From the NCBI GenBank assembly GCA_013399115.1, contig VXAA01002214.1:1-64000 (forward strand): DNA of 64,000 bases, in the 5' to 3' direction. Shown in pieces: positions 1 through 13,400 of the stretch. Origin of the DNA: Anseranas semipalmata. Lineage: Eukaryota; Chordata; Aves; Anseriformes; Anseranatidae. The position numbers were made by a program, and so were the translations under genes. Position 1 is the stretch's first letter, and every line of letters begins with the position of its first letter. The notes below the pieces were generated by a model. That model searched no databases, had not been told where the DNA came from, and was given only the letters and a program-made list of their open reading frames with translations.

Positions 1-210
1 GGTAGTGTGGGGGGTGGGCGGGGGGAGCTGTAAAGCAAGGCGGCGAATGCCTGCCGCTTGGTGGGGAGCGGCTGCTCCTCTTCGGCGAGCCTCCGGCGCG
101 TCCTCTGGCTTCTCGGGAGCCACCGGGCTGCGTCGTGGGGCAGCTCGGGCTGCACCTACGGGTTACACTAACTCACCCGAGGAGGAAGTGCCGCTCTCGG
201 CACTGGAGCG
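1..210 (+). other. PDP2: PDP2 exon 1, non-coding 5' UTR (5' end not determined)
   Basis: A strong splice donor (GCG then GTAAGTGT) follows base 210. The matching acceptor, a T-rich tract ending TATTCCAG, ends at 2361, just ahead of the coding exon. In mammals PDP2 also has its coding sequence in one exon behind a short non-coding exon, so this arrangement is expected. The transcription start cannot be placed. An open frame crosses this exon but ends just after the donor and resembles no known protein, so I treat it as untranslated. Confidence 0.6.
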
Positions 211-470
211 GTAAGTGTGCCGTGCACGGAGTGCAAGGTTTATGTAATTGGCCCTTACATAATGGGTTTTAGCACGGTGTCTTTATTAGCACCGCGACCG
301 CTTCTTAACGCAGCTGGTGCTGGAGCGGTGAATGAACGGGGGTGGTGGCCGGGGCAGGCGCCTGGGGGTGTGAAAATTGTAGGTACGGGGCTGGGGTGGC
401 TCAGAAATGTGCTCCAGGACTGGTCAGTGCCACCTGAACGGAGGCAAACACGTGTCTGAATAGTATTAGG
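1..470 (+). promoter_or_regulatory. PDP2: CpG-rich promoter region of PDP2 (left edge cut by window)
   Basis: The first ~210 bases are very GC-rich with frequent CpG and G-tracts, and CpG density falls away by about 470. The rest of the first 18 kb is AT-rich and CpG-depleted. This is the pattern of an unmethylated CpG-island promoter. It overlaps the inferred non-coding first exon of PDP2 and ends 2 kb upstream of its coding exon. I see no convincing TATA box. The true start of the island lies outside the window. Confidence 0.7.
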
Positions 471-1157
471 TAAATCTGCTCCTGGGGGGAACAACAACAA
501 CAAAACCAACAACCCAACCAGTTTGCTAAGTCTGTCAGCCAGCTGATGTGAGCAGGGTAAGTTTGTTTAACACATTGTTTCTATAAGCTTTTTCAGTCAA
601 GAACAGGAAAGCTGTCAGTGTTTGAATCCCACCTGGCTCAGAAGGGTGGGGAATGGCCTGGGAAAGGTGGACAAATACGGCTTGTCTTGCACTGTTGGTG
701 TTCTCTAGTTTAGCTGATGCTGGAGTTGGCAGCATCAGCTGTCTTCCTCTTAGCTTTATTCTGGCTGCATTCCCTGTGCAGAAGAACAAAAGGTGTCTGT
801 GGTGTTGGGAGATGTCATCATCCCAGGGGACAAGCACCGAGCACTGAACTGGCACTGGCTTTGCCATCTGCTCTCCTGATGGCAGCACTGAAATTAGGCT
901 GTGTCCTAGCCTGTCCCCAGGGTTAAAGTGCTGGGCTCCTTAGTGGAATGGCTTGCCTGCTCTTTTCTGTTGTTGGGCATGGGTGGTACACTCTGCTTTT
1001 TTTTTCCAGATAGGATTTTGGTAGAGTCCTTGGGTTGTATCAGTAGGCCTTTTGGTTAGAGTAGCTCAAGTTTGTTTTTAGCATCTGCTGATTTCTTAGA
1101 ACACTTTTATGCAACTGGCAGGACTGCCTTCTTGCTATTTCACCAAGTGCACTGCTT

Positions 1158-1188
<31 letters not shown>

Positions 1189-2361
1189 GGAAAAACAGTG
1201 CTGCAGTAGTACATAGCATCTTTGGTCTGAGACCTGGAGCACCTGATGCTAGAGGCAACCTGGAAGTGGTTCAGAGCTCCTAGAAAACTCTATTGTGCTA
1301 ACAGTTTGTTGTGATCTTCTGGGAGTAATTGTACTTGTGGTGCTACAATAGTTAACTTCCCAAATCCTTGGGACAAAGCTCTGTTGTGAAGTAAGCATCT
1401 AGTTGTACTTAGCAGCAATTTTTGCCTCCCCCAGCCTGAATACCTTATTTAAAGTAGGGAACAGTATGATGGACTTCCCGCACGGCAACTGAAGAACCTC
1501 AGCTGTTCAGGTGCCTTAGGTTTCAGTGCTGGTGGCAGCAGAGCTCTTCACAGCTGCTTGTTAGAATTGCACTTTAAATGAACATGCCTAACTGTAAACC
1601 TGTGAAAGTCATCAATGCAACTGTGGCATAACCTTCCCTTTGTTCAAGTGCACACTGCTGTGATAAATACATTAATTAACTAGCAGTAAAATCTGACTTC
1701 AGCTATGTTAAAATCCTACCAGTGTGAAGACTTAGAAGGTACAAAAAAAAGAATCAAGCTTATAAGCTGGAACAGAATTGGAAAGGTAGGCTAGCTTGCC
1801 CTAGATGTGAAGCTCGTGGCAATTTATATAAAACGCTAATCTGTCTGACACATCTTTCCATTTTTCTGTGGGATTTGAGTACTCGTATTCTCTTGGCTCT
1901 GATATTTAGAAGGAGTATTTTGCTATTTAGAGTTGTACTCTAGCAGACTTTTAAAAAGTTGTCCATTAATTGCCACTTAGATCCAACAAGTTAGAAAAGA
2001 AAAATTTTTCTTCTATGTCTTGTTAGACAAGGCTTTCCACTGAACAGTTTACATTTCTTGTAATGTTGGAATTGTGTCTTAGCCATGCCATAATAACAAA
2101 AAACAAGCTTGTTTTTAATAAAAATGAACTTTTCTGATGGGTTAATTGGTGAGAGGCAGTCATATCCTAAGTTAAATTCACCAAGATTGTAATTAAGTGA
2201 TGGAAATTGTATCACTTCTAAGGTACCTTTATCCATAGCAGTCTTTTCTGGAAAAAAGTTCTGAACGTTTCTGTGAGCTCTAGACTTGGTTTTCTATTGC
2301 TGTATAGAAAGGTTCTTGTGAAACTTCTAAGTCTTACACCTTTTTCAATTTTATATTCCAG
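211..2361 (+). other. PDP2: PDP2 intron 1
   Basis: Inferred from the GTAAGT donor at 211 and the polypyrimidine-AG acceptor ending at 2361. It holds an unusual homopolymer junction at 1156-1188 (22 T directly followed by 11 A), which can fold on itself. I see no other gene or recognisable transposon in it. Confidence 0.6.
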
Positions 2362-2417
2362 ACTATAAGGACATTCTGTTTTACTGAAGGAAGTCTCTCC
2401 TACTTGTGGAGTGACTT

Positions 2418-4022
2418 ATGATGTCAAGAACTGTATCATCCTGGATCTTAAGCTCAGCAAGAAACAGCATTGTTTTACAACAAAAAGGACGTTTGTACTC
2501 CATATGCATCCCAAATAGACACAAAATAAAATGGAAGCTTGTTTTCTCCAAAACACTTCTCTACCCTGCTGCGAGCTGCAGCTTAGACAATACCTTCTCC
2601 TTAAAAAAAGCATTCAGACACACCTCCACCGAAGAAGAACAATTCTCTTTCCAGTTGTCTCCATCACAAATCAATGATATACTCAGAGCAGGTGAATTAT
2701 CCCATAAAATACTGGATTTGAATTGTAAAAGTGCTAATTCTGTGTTGAGGTTTGAAAGTAATCAGTTGGCATCCAATACCCCTATTGAAGACCGCAGAAG
2801 TGCAGCCACTTGCTTGCAGACCACAGGGATGATGTTTGGTGTCTTTGATGGTCATGCAGGTTCTGCATGTGCACAGGCAGTAAGTGAGAGACTACTTCAT
2901 TATATAGCGGTTTCTCTCATGTCTCGGCAAACACTTGAAGAGATCGAGCTTGCTGTGGAGTGCATGAAACCAGTTATGCCTATTCTGCAGTTGCACAAGC
3001 ATCCAAATGATGTGGAGTATCGAGAAATAACCTCACAGTACTTTGAAAACCTCCGGGTTTACTGGCAACATTTACTGGACCTAGACATTGAGCCAGGATT
3101 CAGTTTAGAAGAAGCCATGATAAGTGCCTTCAAAAGGCTGGACTCGGACATATCACTGGAAGTTCAGGCTCCCCAGGAAAATGAATTGGTGAGAAATATT
3201 GCCCTTCAAGTAGCTTTTTCTGGTGCAACAGCATGTGTAGCTCACATTGATGGTGTTCACTTGCATGTTGCAAACACTGGTGATTGCAGAGCAATTTTAG
3301 GGGTTCATGAAGAAGATGGAACGTGGTCTACTCTTCCTCTAACGCGAGACCACAATGCTTTTGATGAATCTGAAATTAGAAGACTAAAGAGAGAACATCC
3401 TAGATCTGAGGAGAAAACTCTATTTGTGAATGACAGATTACTGGGGATTCTCATGCCCTCCAGAGCTTTTGGAGATGTGCAATTAAAATGGAGTAAAGAA
3501 TTGCAACACAGTGTTCTTGAGAATAGCTGTGATGTTGAGGCTTTAAATATTTATCAGTATGTTCCTCCAAACTACCATACACCCCCTTATTTAACTGCAG
3601 AGCCTGAAGTCACATACCACAAATTAAGAGGCAAGGATAAGTTTCTCATTATTGCTTCAGATGGACTATGGGAGATGCTCAGTAATGAAAAGGTTGTACA
3701 ACTAGTTGCTGGACACCTTACAGAGCTTAATGTGCAGAAACCACAACTGGCTTTTGAGAAACCAGTTAATTTGGGTTATATGCACAACTTGTTACTTCAG
3801 AGGAAAAACAGAGGTATTGCCTCACTTGACCAGAACATAGCTACTCACTTAATAAGGCATGCAATTGGAGATAATGAATACGGGGAGGTGGACCAAGAGA
3901 AACTTGCTGCAATGCTGACACTGCCTGAGGACCTTGCAAGAATGTACAGAGATGATATCACAGTTACTGTGGTGTATTTTAATTCAGAAACAATTGAAAA
4001 TTATTACAGAAACAATGAATAG
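2418..4022 (+). CDS. PDP2: Pyruvate dehydrogenase phosphatase catalytic subunit 2, mitochondrial
   Basis: A single uninterrupted 534-codon frame. The product is a Mg2+/Mn2+-dependent PP2C-family serine phosphatase. In the mitochondrial matrix it dephosphorylates the E1-alpha subunit of pyruvate dehydrogenase and switches the complex back on. Visible PP2C signatures are the acidic IEDRR (residues 123-127), FDGHAG with the metal-binding Asp (143-148), GDCRA (288-292), SRAFGDV (348-354), ASDGLW (413-418) and the C-terminal RDDITV (511-516). The first ~65 residues are rich in Arg/Lys/Ser and poor in acidic residues, as in a matrix-targeting presequence. The N-terminus (TVSSWIL, ARNSI, RLYS) and the LKREHP segment follow the PDP2 paralogue rather than PDP1. 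The usual length is about 530. Two ATGs are adjacent; the second (2421) has A at -3 and matches the mammalian start, so the mature reading is probably 533 residues. An in-frame stop sits at 2412-2414. No frameshift or missing catalytic residue is seen. Confidence 0.97.
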   Translation: MMSRTVSSWILSSARNSIVLQQKGRLYSICIPNRHKIKWKLVFSKTLLYPAASCSLDNTFSLKKAFRHTSTEEEQFSFQLSPSQINDILRAGELSHKILDLNCKSANSVLRFESNQLASNTPIEDRRSAATCLQTTGMMFGVFDGHAGSACAQAVSERLLHYIAVSLMSRQTLEEIELAVECMKPVMPILQLHKHPNDVEYREITSQYFENLRVYWQHLLDLDIEPGFSLEEAMISAFKRLDSDISLEVQAPQENELVRNIALQVAFSGATACVAHIDGVHLHVANTGDCRAILGVHEEDGTWSTLPLTRDHNAFDESEIRRLKREHPRSEEKTLFVNDRLLGILMPSRAFGDVQLKWSKELQHSVLENSCDVEALNIYQYVPPNYHTPPYLTAEPEVTYHKLRGKDKFLIIASDGLWEMLSNEKVVQLVAGHLTELNVQKPQLAFEKPVNLGYMHNLLLQRKNRGIASLDQNIATHLIRHAIGDNEYGEVDQEKLAAMLTLPEDLARMYRDDITVTVVYFNSETIENYYRNNE

Positions 4023-4490
4023 ACACTTGCATTGCTGCTGTTCTATACTGCTAGCTGACTTTGATACTGAGAGCATCACTGTTTTCCTTTGATAGTCAAG
4101 CTGTTACCAGTGTTATGGTCTGGAAGTTCCTAAACCTTTTTGTTACTAGTCTTGAAAATAACTTCTCCAGAAGTGAGTTTGGTGAAAGTTCCCTTGCTTT
4201 CCAGGTGTGTACATACTGAAGAAAAATGTTTTGATGAAAGTTCACTGCAATGCATCTGAACTAAAGATTGCTGACCAAGTTCTGATTCCATGGGAACCAG
4301 TGGTAAAACTTTCCAAATGAACAAATGAGACAAATTTCAATGAGACTGGTAAAATTTAATAGGGAGATGGATAATATCTGTAGCTGCATGGAGTATAGGA
4401 AAGCTCTTCTGTTGTGGAAAATAAGCAGCATCCTACTGAAGCAGTGTAATTGAATTAAATAAACAAACTACCAAACCTTTATTTGATGTA
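4023..4490 (+). other. PDP2: PDP2 3' UTR with proximal poly(A) signal
   Basis: The sequence after the stop is non-coding. A canonical AATAAA at 4458-4463 is followed within ~60 bases by GT-rich sequence, a plausible cleavage site. Further AATAAA-type hexamers lie near 5315 and 7276, so longer 3' UTR isoforms are possible. Only transcript ends could settle which is used. Confidence 0.5.
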
Positions 4491-7400
4491 GTAGTGTCAG
4501 ATACTTACCTTGTGTATGTGAAGCTTAGTTTTAAAGACAGCCCTGGGACTGTTGGACATTTTTTTTTTCCTAACATATTTTTAAGCTAAGAAACAAAAAC
4601 ATATTTTCTTCTGCAATTATGTAAGTGTGAATGCATATTCTCTTAACTGTGTGTGGATGTGTATGACAACTTAAAGCTCAAAAGCACATAAGGGACTTCA
4701 TGGTCCCCTGCTTGGGAATTAACAGTACTAGCCTTAAGCATTTATGCGCCTACTTGTTTAAAGAATAAGTCCTTTTATTAGGTATTGATCTATGAAGTGC
4801 TGTATTTCAAATCCACCAACTGTAATTTAAATGAAGTTTGATAGATCCAGAAGTTCAAAAGTACATCTAAAGGTAAATACAACAAAACACACAGCATCTT
4901 TCTCTTCAGATTTGACTTGGAAATAACAGTGCTGGTATTTCACTAAAATATGTTTAATCTTTACTTCTGGCCTTCGGACAGCAACTTGTTGTTATAGCTG
5001 CAGAGGGTTGTTTTCTATAATGAATGTATGTTCTAATCTCTGAGAGTATACTTTCGTGTATTTTATAACAATTTTCTTTTATACTGTTTTCTAGCGTGAT
5101 TATCTAAAGCTTGCAAATTAGCTGTATTTTCTTAAATTTCACATATGGTGTTCTCTAGTGCCTCTTTTCCTTGTTTTTGCTCAGCAGTAATTGTTGCCAG
5201 CAAGAATGTGTACTGGGAATACGGACTGTTTACTGCTGTTGCTACCAAGTAAGAACCTGTGTGGGAGTGGCAGAGCAGATATAAATAAGATCATTTTTTT
5301 CTGAATTTCAGTTAAAATAAAAACATTTTCCTTCTGCACTTCAGCAGATGAAAAAGTACTTCAATTTGCATTTTAAACTTTTAAGCGGATGAGATCTTGG
5401 GCATAAACTAGTAGCAGCTGTGGATTTGGGGCTTTTTATATACTTTTCCTCCAGATAAAAATTCTCAATGCTTTTTCAGGCATCTAATTAATCTGTTTTG
5501 AAGATTCTTTAAATAGTTTTTACTTTCCTATAAATATTCATGCTTTTGACTATATAGGATTTACCTGTAGTTCATAATTACAATTGCAATCACCAAATGC
5601 ATTCTTATGCAAAACCTTTGCTCCAGAAAAACAATTTACTTCGTTTCTTCATCTAGTACATTTGGAGCACGTGCAGAAATTCAACTTGGAGACGGGTAGT
5701 TCTGGTTTTTGGATGAAATGAATAGCATTTGATATCAGCAAACCAGGGTTGGCTTGAGAAACCTGAGACTTAGATCTTGGTGCAGGAAGGCTTTAGGTAT
5801 GTGCAAGATGTTACAGAAGATGCTGAAATTCTTGTCACTTGGGTCTAATAATTTAAAGTATGCCCACCTTCCTGAGGCAGGTACTGTGGAGATGAAAATT
5901 TCATATGCCAGAAAAAGGCAAACAGTGAAGGTCAGGCTGTGTGTTAACCTCGGGAGGGGTCTGGTCTACCCACAAGGCAACTGAGAAGAAAAGTGCTCTT
6001 AAGCAGCATTCCTGAACCCCTTTGGCTTTAAAGTGGGCTATTTTCTCATTTGCTCTTACAATACCTTTTGTATGATTACTTATATGCTTCACTGCTTTAA
6101 TTTTAGACATAAAGCAGTAAAAGAATGAGGTTTTTAAACTACCTCTTAATAGAGAAGTTACCGAACAGAGTGACTAGAGGAACAAAGGGGCTAAACCACA
6201 TTAGAGCTGATATCAAGTGATGCAGCTTTAATGAAGATGATTTAGAAAACTTCTGCTGTAGAGCAAACCTTTAAATGCAGAAGTATAGCAAACCACCTAA
6301 TATATAATCATAAAAATAATAGTTTTGTTCTCTTCTAATTCAAGTAGAGCCCAGTGGTAAAAACTATGTCTTTGGAAAGAGTCATTGTAGCACTGTCATC
6401 CCACATGTTACTCCTAGATATGCTCTTACATGTAGGTTGTTGTAATTGCAACTGCAAATTGATAATGATTGTTTTAGGGAATCCATTTGACAGTAAGAAG
6501 GGTACTACTTCTAATTTCATGTTAGTTTTGCTCAGTTTAGCATGCAACACTATAATTATCCTACGGTGGAAAAGGATAACATTAAACCAGTTAGTTTAAA
6601 AAAAAAAAATGCAAATCATGGATTGAACTGCATGCTCCCTGAATTTGTTGCAGGCCAAAGACAACCTGTCCTCATTTATGGTAAGGAAAATAATGATTCT
6701 ATCAGTTCTAACTACAAACAATTGGTAGGCATTAATAAACATTGTGTTTTGTGATATGGAGAATCAACAATGTTTAAATGAATTAACTTAATGCGTTAAT
6801 CTGCTTGTGCAAGCACACTGATGTAAAGACTTGATAGCACATTTAGATGCAAGTCCTGCAGTATCGAAAGTATATGTTGTGGCAAACATCTCTGCAGGCA
6901 GTCTATTTGCTTTAGGTTATATAAGTTCTGTGTTTGGAGTTGTTTTATTTCCGTAACAGTCTAAAGAAGCAATAGGCAAAAACACACACAGATTCTGTTT
7001 CTCAAAATGTGGTGCCCCAGGTGGGCATTTTGACTCTTAACACATCTGAGATTAAGCACTGATGTAAACACTAGAAGAAATATGCTTTTCTTTCTAATAT
7101 TTAAACCTTGGGTTGAAATACAATTTTGCCACTTTTTTTCTCCAAAACTTATTCTATGTTCCTAAATGATTATGCTTATTAGTATTTAAGTATTTGGGCC
7201 TTCATAATATATTTGATTTTTTGTAACTTCTTTGCAAATAGTGTGTCGGGGGAGTGTCACTGTTTTTTTTTTCTAATAAAAATATTCATATCATGCTTCA
7301 AGTTTAAAAAGTGATTTTTATTGAAGGGATGGAAGACTTAATGTTTCAGTTACTTTATCAGAATCTGGCATTCCTTCTGCTGAATGTTCCTATGACAATA

Positions 7401-10400
7401 TGCTACATTCCAATTCAGATAGGGTAAATATTCAAGCACAGATTAAAAAAAAAATAAATAGTTTGAGTAGGCTTTCTTAGTTTGCTTAGAAGTTTGTACC
7501 TCTGAAGTTTTCCCACAATGGAAATAATTATTAATACACAGAAGTGAGGACACCTTGATACTATTGAGGTTCCACTAAATTAAGTAGTCAGCAGAGGGAG
7601 CAGGTGTTCACTGGCCAAAATATCCAATTTGTGTTTTAGTAAAATTGACAATCTACATTTAAAATATTTTAACTTTGGTAGGTTCACATGCATATATGTT
7701 TGCATGCAGTTTAAAAATCATTTCAACATTTGCTTGAAGTGTATGATGCAAATTGTCTTGAACATATGCAAAAAGGTCAACAAATATGACATCTATAAAA
7801 CACTGATAAAATTCCTTGAATTACAACTGACCAGTAGCACAGCAAGTGTTCCCGTACTCAGTCTTTTGAGGTTTAACTTTGTTTCCATTAATTCCAATTG
7901 GTTTGCCTTTTTGGGGGGTGAAGAGAAAATAAGGGACAGATTTTTCCTCCATCCTCCCCTTCCCCCCTCTTCCAGAAAAACATGTCTAAACTTTGCAGAA
8001 GAATTTTTTTTGGTATTTTAGTTGAACAGAGTCTCTGTTTGGAGTTAATGGTACTGAGAAGAACTGAAAGTAGAACTGTGCATATCTTGTGGTTTTGTCG
8101 GATATCAATTGGTCACACTAGTGTTGTATACCATTTTCTGTGTATGCTTCACTACTGTGGTCTAATGCTGCAGTAGAGAAAGCAGAAAAGTAAGAATCCA
8201 AGGCATGTGTTTCTCTTAAGGTTATAAACCATGGTTTGACATGAACAGGAAATATTTTTTCCTTCCTTGTATCTGCTGCTGAGAAGTTAACCTCCCAAGA
8301 AGTATAATTGTCACATAAAACACTTGAACTTTTACTAAATCTTTGTCTTTATCCTGGAGAACCAATTCAAACTGCTCCTGTCAGAACTCTCCAGTTATCA
8401 ATCAGGTATGAGAGTCTTATTTCTTACTGCATTAGTTAATTGCTGTTCAGTGACTTTATGGCCCATTGTCCCACACTACAGTTCCATGCTAACAAGCGTC
8501 TGGGCATCTACTCGAGTTTGGCTTCTTTGAGCCTGTGATGTTGGAGACTCTCAGAATGCTTTGACTGAGGCTCTTTAATGACTTGAAGGGAAAAGATGAA
8601 TGAGAGCAAAGCAATTGTGGAAAGGAAGCAGAATTATGATTTCTATTCAGATTAAAGAAATAAAGTTCTTAACTGGGCACGTCCCACTTCTGAAGAGGAA
8701 AAAAAAATAATACATTTTTTGCCTTCTGGTGAGCTTTTCTGCATTAGAAACAATACAGAGGGGGGAAAATGTAAATGAGCAATGCTTAAAAGGGTACTGG
8801 AACCACAGGCACCAGATGAGTGTGTCATAAAGCATACTCTGATAATCCCACTTATGTGGATTTGGTGTGAGACTTTTACAACTTGCCTAGGTTAATTCAG
8901 TGCTTCTGAAAAAGATTACACAGTCTTGGAGTTAGGAATCTCTAGTATGACAAAATGAACAGTGATCATGTAGGATTTCTCATGTCCCCCCTGCTGAAAC
9001 TTTGGAGCCAATTTTATAGGGGCTTGCTCTAGCGTGTGTTGGTTAGTTCAGACTCTGACTTCATACTTCTCTCATATCAGCCAAAAGATGCGAGGTGTGG
9101 AAATAGTTCTTTCTGGTTGTAGGCTACTGAATACACGTTAGGAACCAGTGGCTTACTGTCAGCTGAGGAGGAGGTGTGAGCTCCAGTGATGGAGCCTTTG
9201 ACATGCTCTATTTTTTTTTTTTCCAGTGTGCTTTGCTTTATGCTCTCTGAAATGGTCTTTATTGCTGTGGGGTGGTTCTTACATCATGACTTCATGCTCC
9301 ACAGCTCTGAGCTGTTTCTTGTTAACAAAAAGGATTTCAATTTCAGTGCTTTACTGAATAAATCTTAGATTTCATACCTGTAGAACCAAGATTGGCCAGA
9401 AGATGTCAGCTGAGTTTTGTAGAAGGAGAGCTATGTTATAATGACTTTAATCTCTCTTCACTATTAGATATGTGTTTGTAATGCATGAATTTCAGGTGCT
9501 GTTGAAAAACAAACAAATCCAAACCTGGGGAATCTAAGCAAGAGTTTGATTACCTTCAATTCTTTGCCAAAACTAAGTTTTAATGGCCCAGGTAACCTAA
9601 GTGATTAAGCTTTGTGCAAAACAGTTTCCCTGTCCTGGCATTGCTAGATACAAGAACATGAAAGTGAAGTCTCTTTCCTCAAGTCTTCAATTGCACAGGA
9701 AAGAAAAGATGCTTCCTAAGCTGAGGAAATCTTTGCTCAACCATTACTCATCTGCCTGGCTCCTGCTGTCAGGCAGCTCAGAAGCTGCAGATGGCCACAG
9801 CTGCCCCATGGCTACACTATGGTTTAAGTTAAGCTGTTATGTTTTGGATGAACTTCTAGTCTGGAAATTACAGTGAAATGAGGAGCTTGCTGCTATGAGG
9901 AGATGGTGATCTACTGTTCAGTCTTGGTGTTCACAGAGATATTTTGAGCTTTTAGTTCAAATTCATTGTCAGCTGGTATTCTGGAACAAAATGAGGGTTT
10001 TGGAAATAAATTAGTGTTTGTTAGTATTATCTGCAGTTCTTTCTTCTGCACAAAGGTACCTGCACTGGATGCTGCTGTAACTATCAAAGCTTGCACCTCT
10101 CATGTATTCTTGCTGTTGCTCTTTCCACCCACCAACCCTTGCTTTCTTCTCTTCCCATTACTCCATACTGGTTTGTTTTCTGTTTCTTGTTCTGGGCAAG
10201 TACTTCAAGAAAAAGGGGCAACCCTGCTTTTTCCTAGACCAATATAACAAGGGTGATGTGGCTTTGTTCCACACACATCAGGTGAGGGAATTCTAAGACC
10301 TGCTTTCAGCCTGGTGCACACTGAAGTGATCCTGCAAGCAGTTACAAAAAATAGCTTTTGGCTGCCATTACAGCAATGCAGAATAGCACAGCAAATATCA

Positions 10401-13400
10401 ACGATCTGAAATGCTAGGTAATACAGATAATTGCGTTGTCCTCTGTGTCACTGAAGATGAGAGAGAGATTGTCCTTGTAGGCCAGTTTTGCCTTCTGTTT
10501 AATCCCAAACTTCACCCTGAGATACGTTTGAGCCTCTAACTGCTTACCATGAAAGTAAAGTAATTCAGACAATAGTGGCAACTCAACCGAAAGATTAAAA
10601 TGATGGCCAGAATAAAGCTGCTATGTTTGGGTTAGAGTTGATCCTCCATGGACTGGCTCTACACCTGGACTTGGGTCAGGTTCTGATCTCAAAGCCAAGT
10701 GATGTATTTGCTAATCTGACCTGTGATATGCTCTCTCTATTAAAAGTGAAACCTAGTCATTTGGCTAGATTTCCAGAGAAACTAGCTCATGATTAAAATC
10801 TGCCAGGGTTGGGGCTCACGTTGCACCTTCTTAATTTAAACAAAATAAAATGGAATTAACTCTTCTGTTTGGCAAACACGTTAAGCACATAAAAGCTATG
10901 CAACCATCCCCAGTTCTGATGTTGCCATGAATTAAAGAAACATACTGTTTGCCAATGGTTTTCTTTGGTGTTATATCACATGTGAATTCCTAAGGCATGT
11001 ACATAGGACCTTCAATTTGCAGAGCTATTTTTATGAATAAGAGATAATTGCTGTTTTTGATTAACTATGATACTAGTAAATTCCCTAAAGATCCTGATCC
11101 TTTTTCAAACAACATGCTTAAATACTGCTGAAAAGGTTATTTATTTATTTTTTATTGTGACTTTGTTTAAAGTAAGCCCTGTTTCTTTGAAATCTTTGGC
11201 TACAGTAGAATAGATTGTACTAGTCCATATTCTGAGTTTCTTTGGTGACATTACACAGAAGAGAGTGAAAGATGCTCTGTAAAAACTGCAAAAACAGTAC
11301 CAGCTTGCTGTCCTTTTCCAACTATGTTACAAAAAGAAAAAAGGGGTTCAGTTACATTTTGACTTCAACTTCTGTGTGCTTTTTCCAATCACCTGGCATA
11401 AAATTAGGTGTCCTCAGTTATCTGCATTTCCTTTTCCGGAGTGCTAGTTAATTTTTTAAATGGTGGTTGTTTTGTTTTGTTTTTCATTCAGGCTTTTAGA
11501 GGCATTCTAGTATTGTTCTCAGTGAATGCTAGTAATAAATACTTCTACATTATTCACCTACCAACTCATCTTTTATTCATCCAGTTGATGAAAACAATCT
11601 TCCGTGAAACTTCTGTTGCTGAAAAGAGTTCAAAAACTTTCCCATTACAGATGTGATAGATCCTTTTTCAGCTTAGTGTAAGAATTTTCTATTACTTTTT
11701 GTTACACATTTTTGAAGAAGTTAGGAATTGTAAAGTTCTGATTTCTAATTAAGGCAACAGAAAGCCACCCCATACACATAGTAGCAGGTGAACTTGCTCT
11801 TACTTTATTTACTTTATTGCAAGATGCCAAATGTTGTACTAAAAATCATGTCTGCCCTTATATTTCATTAAAACTTCAGTGGTGTGGATTGACGCAATTG
11901 TACCTGAAGTCCTTATTCCTCAAACACTGGTACGCTTGCAATCTGGCAGTGGTACCACTCACTTGGGAGAATGGTTACTTGTAAGGTTTTGTGATTTGGG
12001 ATCTGGAAAATTGGGAACTGAAAATAAACTTATTGGCAATGTGTGTTGATGGGAAAAAGGAAACATCTACAATACTAACTCCCTTCTTTCCATGTGGTGC
12101 AAGAGTGTACTTATGTAGGAACTGGGAGACATATCACTGAATGACACTCAGCTAAATGATATTTCTTTTTTTCTACTTGAGTGGAAATTGCTATTTTACG
12201 CAAACTATTGATAACATCGTCTCAGCTTAATTGCTGGTGCCTCTTTATTAAAAACTAGCAAATGACTTAGCTGTAATCAAACACTTTCCTGAAGCTGTAT
12301 GTCCTAAATAAGTCTAGTAAAACCTGTAAACTGTTGCAGGAATTTATATAGCTAGATAAAATGTAACAAAATGACTAAATACACTAGAAACAGGCTGTAT
12401 TATTTGCTAGACCAACTGATTTATGTAGTTTTGTTTATTATATATGTAGACCATCATTTGGTCTACATATGAAAAGCAAGAACTGTAGGTGAGCTAGTAC
12501 CCTACACAATCATGAGTACAAGGATCTTACTCCTTTAAATATATTTTTGTAGTATGAAAATGCGATTTTTATGTTCTGTGAAGAGAAAGAAGGGAGGTAT
12601 GAGCATGTGTTAATTTAAACTTGTATGTTTATCCTAAGAGTTTTTCTATACTTCTTAACTAGATAAAATTTTAGCCCCTTCAAGAGCTTTCCCACAAACA
12701 TAGAGGCATCACTGCCCGTTTTAACACATTTTTTTCTTATGCACATGTCAAAGTGTGACTCTGTTTTTGAAGATGGTGTTGAATTAAAACAAGACATGTC
12801 AATGTCTTCCACGTGTAGGAATTGCCTCTGAAGTTGGATATCTTGAGGCACTAGTCAATAGGATCTTTATCCTCTGAGCTGTGCCAGTGGATTAAACTGG
12901 TAGAGTAGAAACTGAACAAATGGCCACCTCTTTAAAAATATATATATATTTTTTGATTCCCTGGTGTGGAGTAGAAAATGCACTGTTATGCTCTCTCTTG
13001 ATCACACAGAAGTTCACTGCCATAACATTCTGGGATGTAGCCCAGAGCCAATTGACCTCTCCTTGAAAATCTTGGAAGGGGCAAGAGTGTGAAACTCCTG
13101 GACGCATACATTCTATTTGCAAAGGAGAGGCAGTTTTAGATGTGCAATACCCGTGACTCTGGAGATTCCAAATTTAATATTCTTATCGCCATGTAGGAGT
13201 ATTTTAGCTATTAGCTGATAGGGTGTATTTTTGTTTATCACTGGGCAGTTTTTGAACTTTTTTTTTTTTGTAGCAGTAATGGTTTAGATCAATAATCTAT
13301 TAATAGCCTATTCAAGCTGAAAGTTTCTATTCATCCTTACTCTCCAAACAAGCTATTTCCATTGTTCATTATTATGTGCCACTTCCATTTCAACTCTGAA

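Noticed and set aside
5..459. Upstream frames over the PDP2 first exon
   Set aside because: They sit on CpG-island sequence, cross the inferred donor and have no similarity to known proteins.
7629..8021. 130-codon + frame
   Set aside because: Composition is AT-driven (Phe/Ile/Lys/Asn/Leu-rich), with no splice context or recognisable domain.
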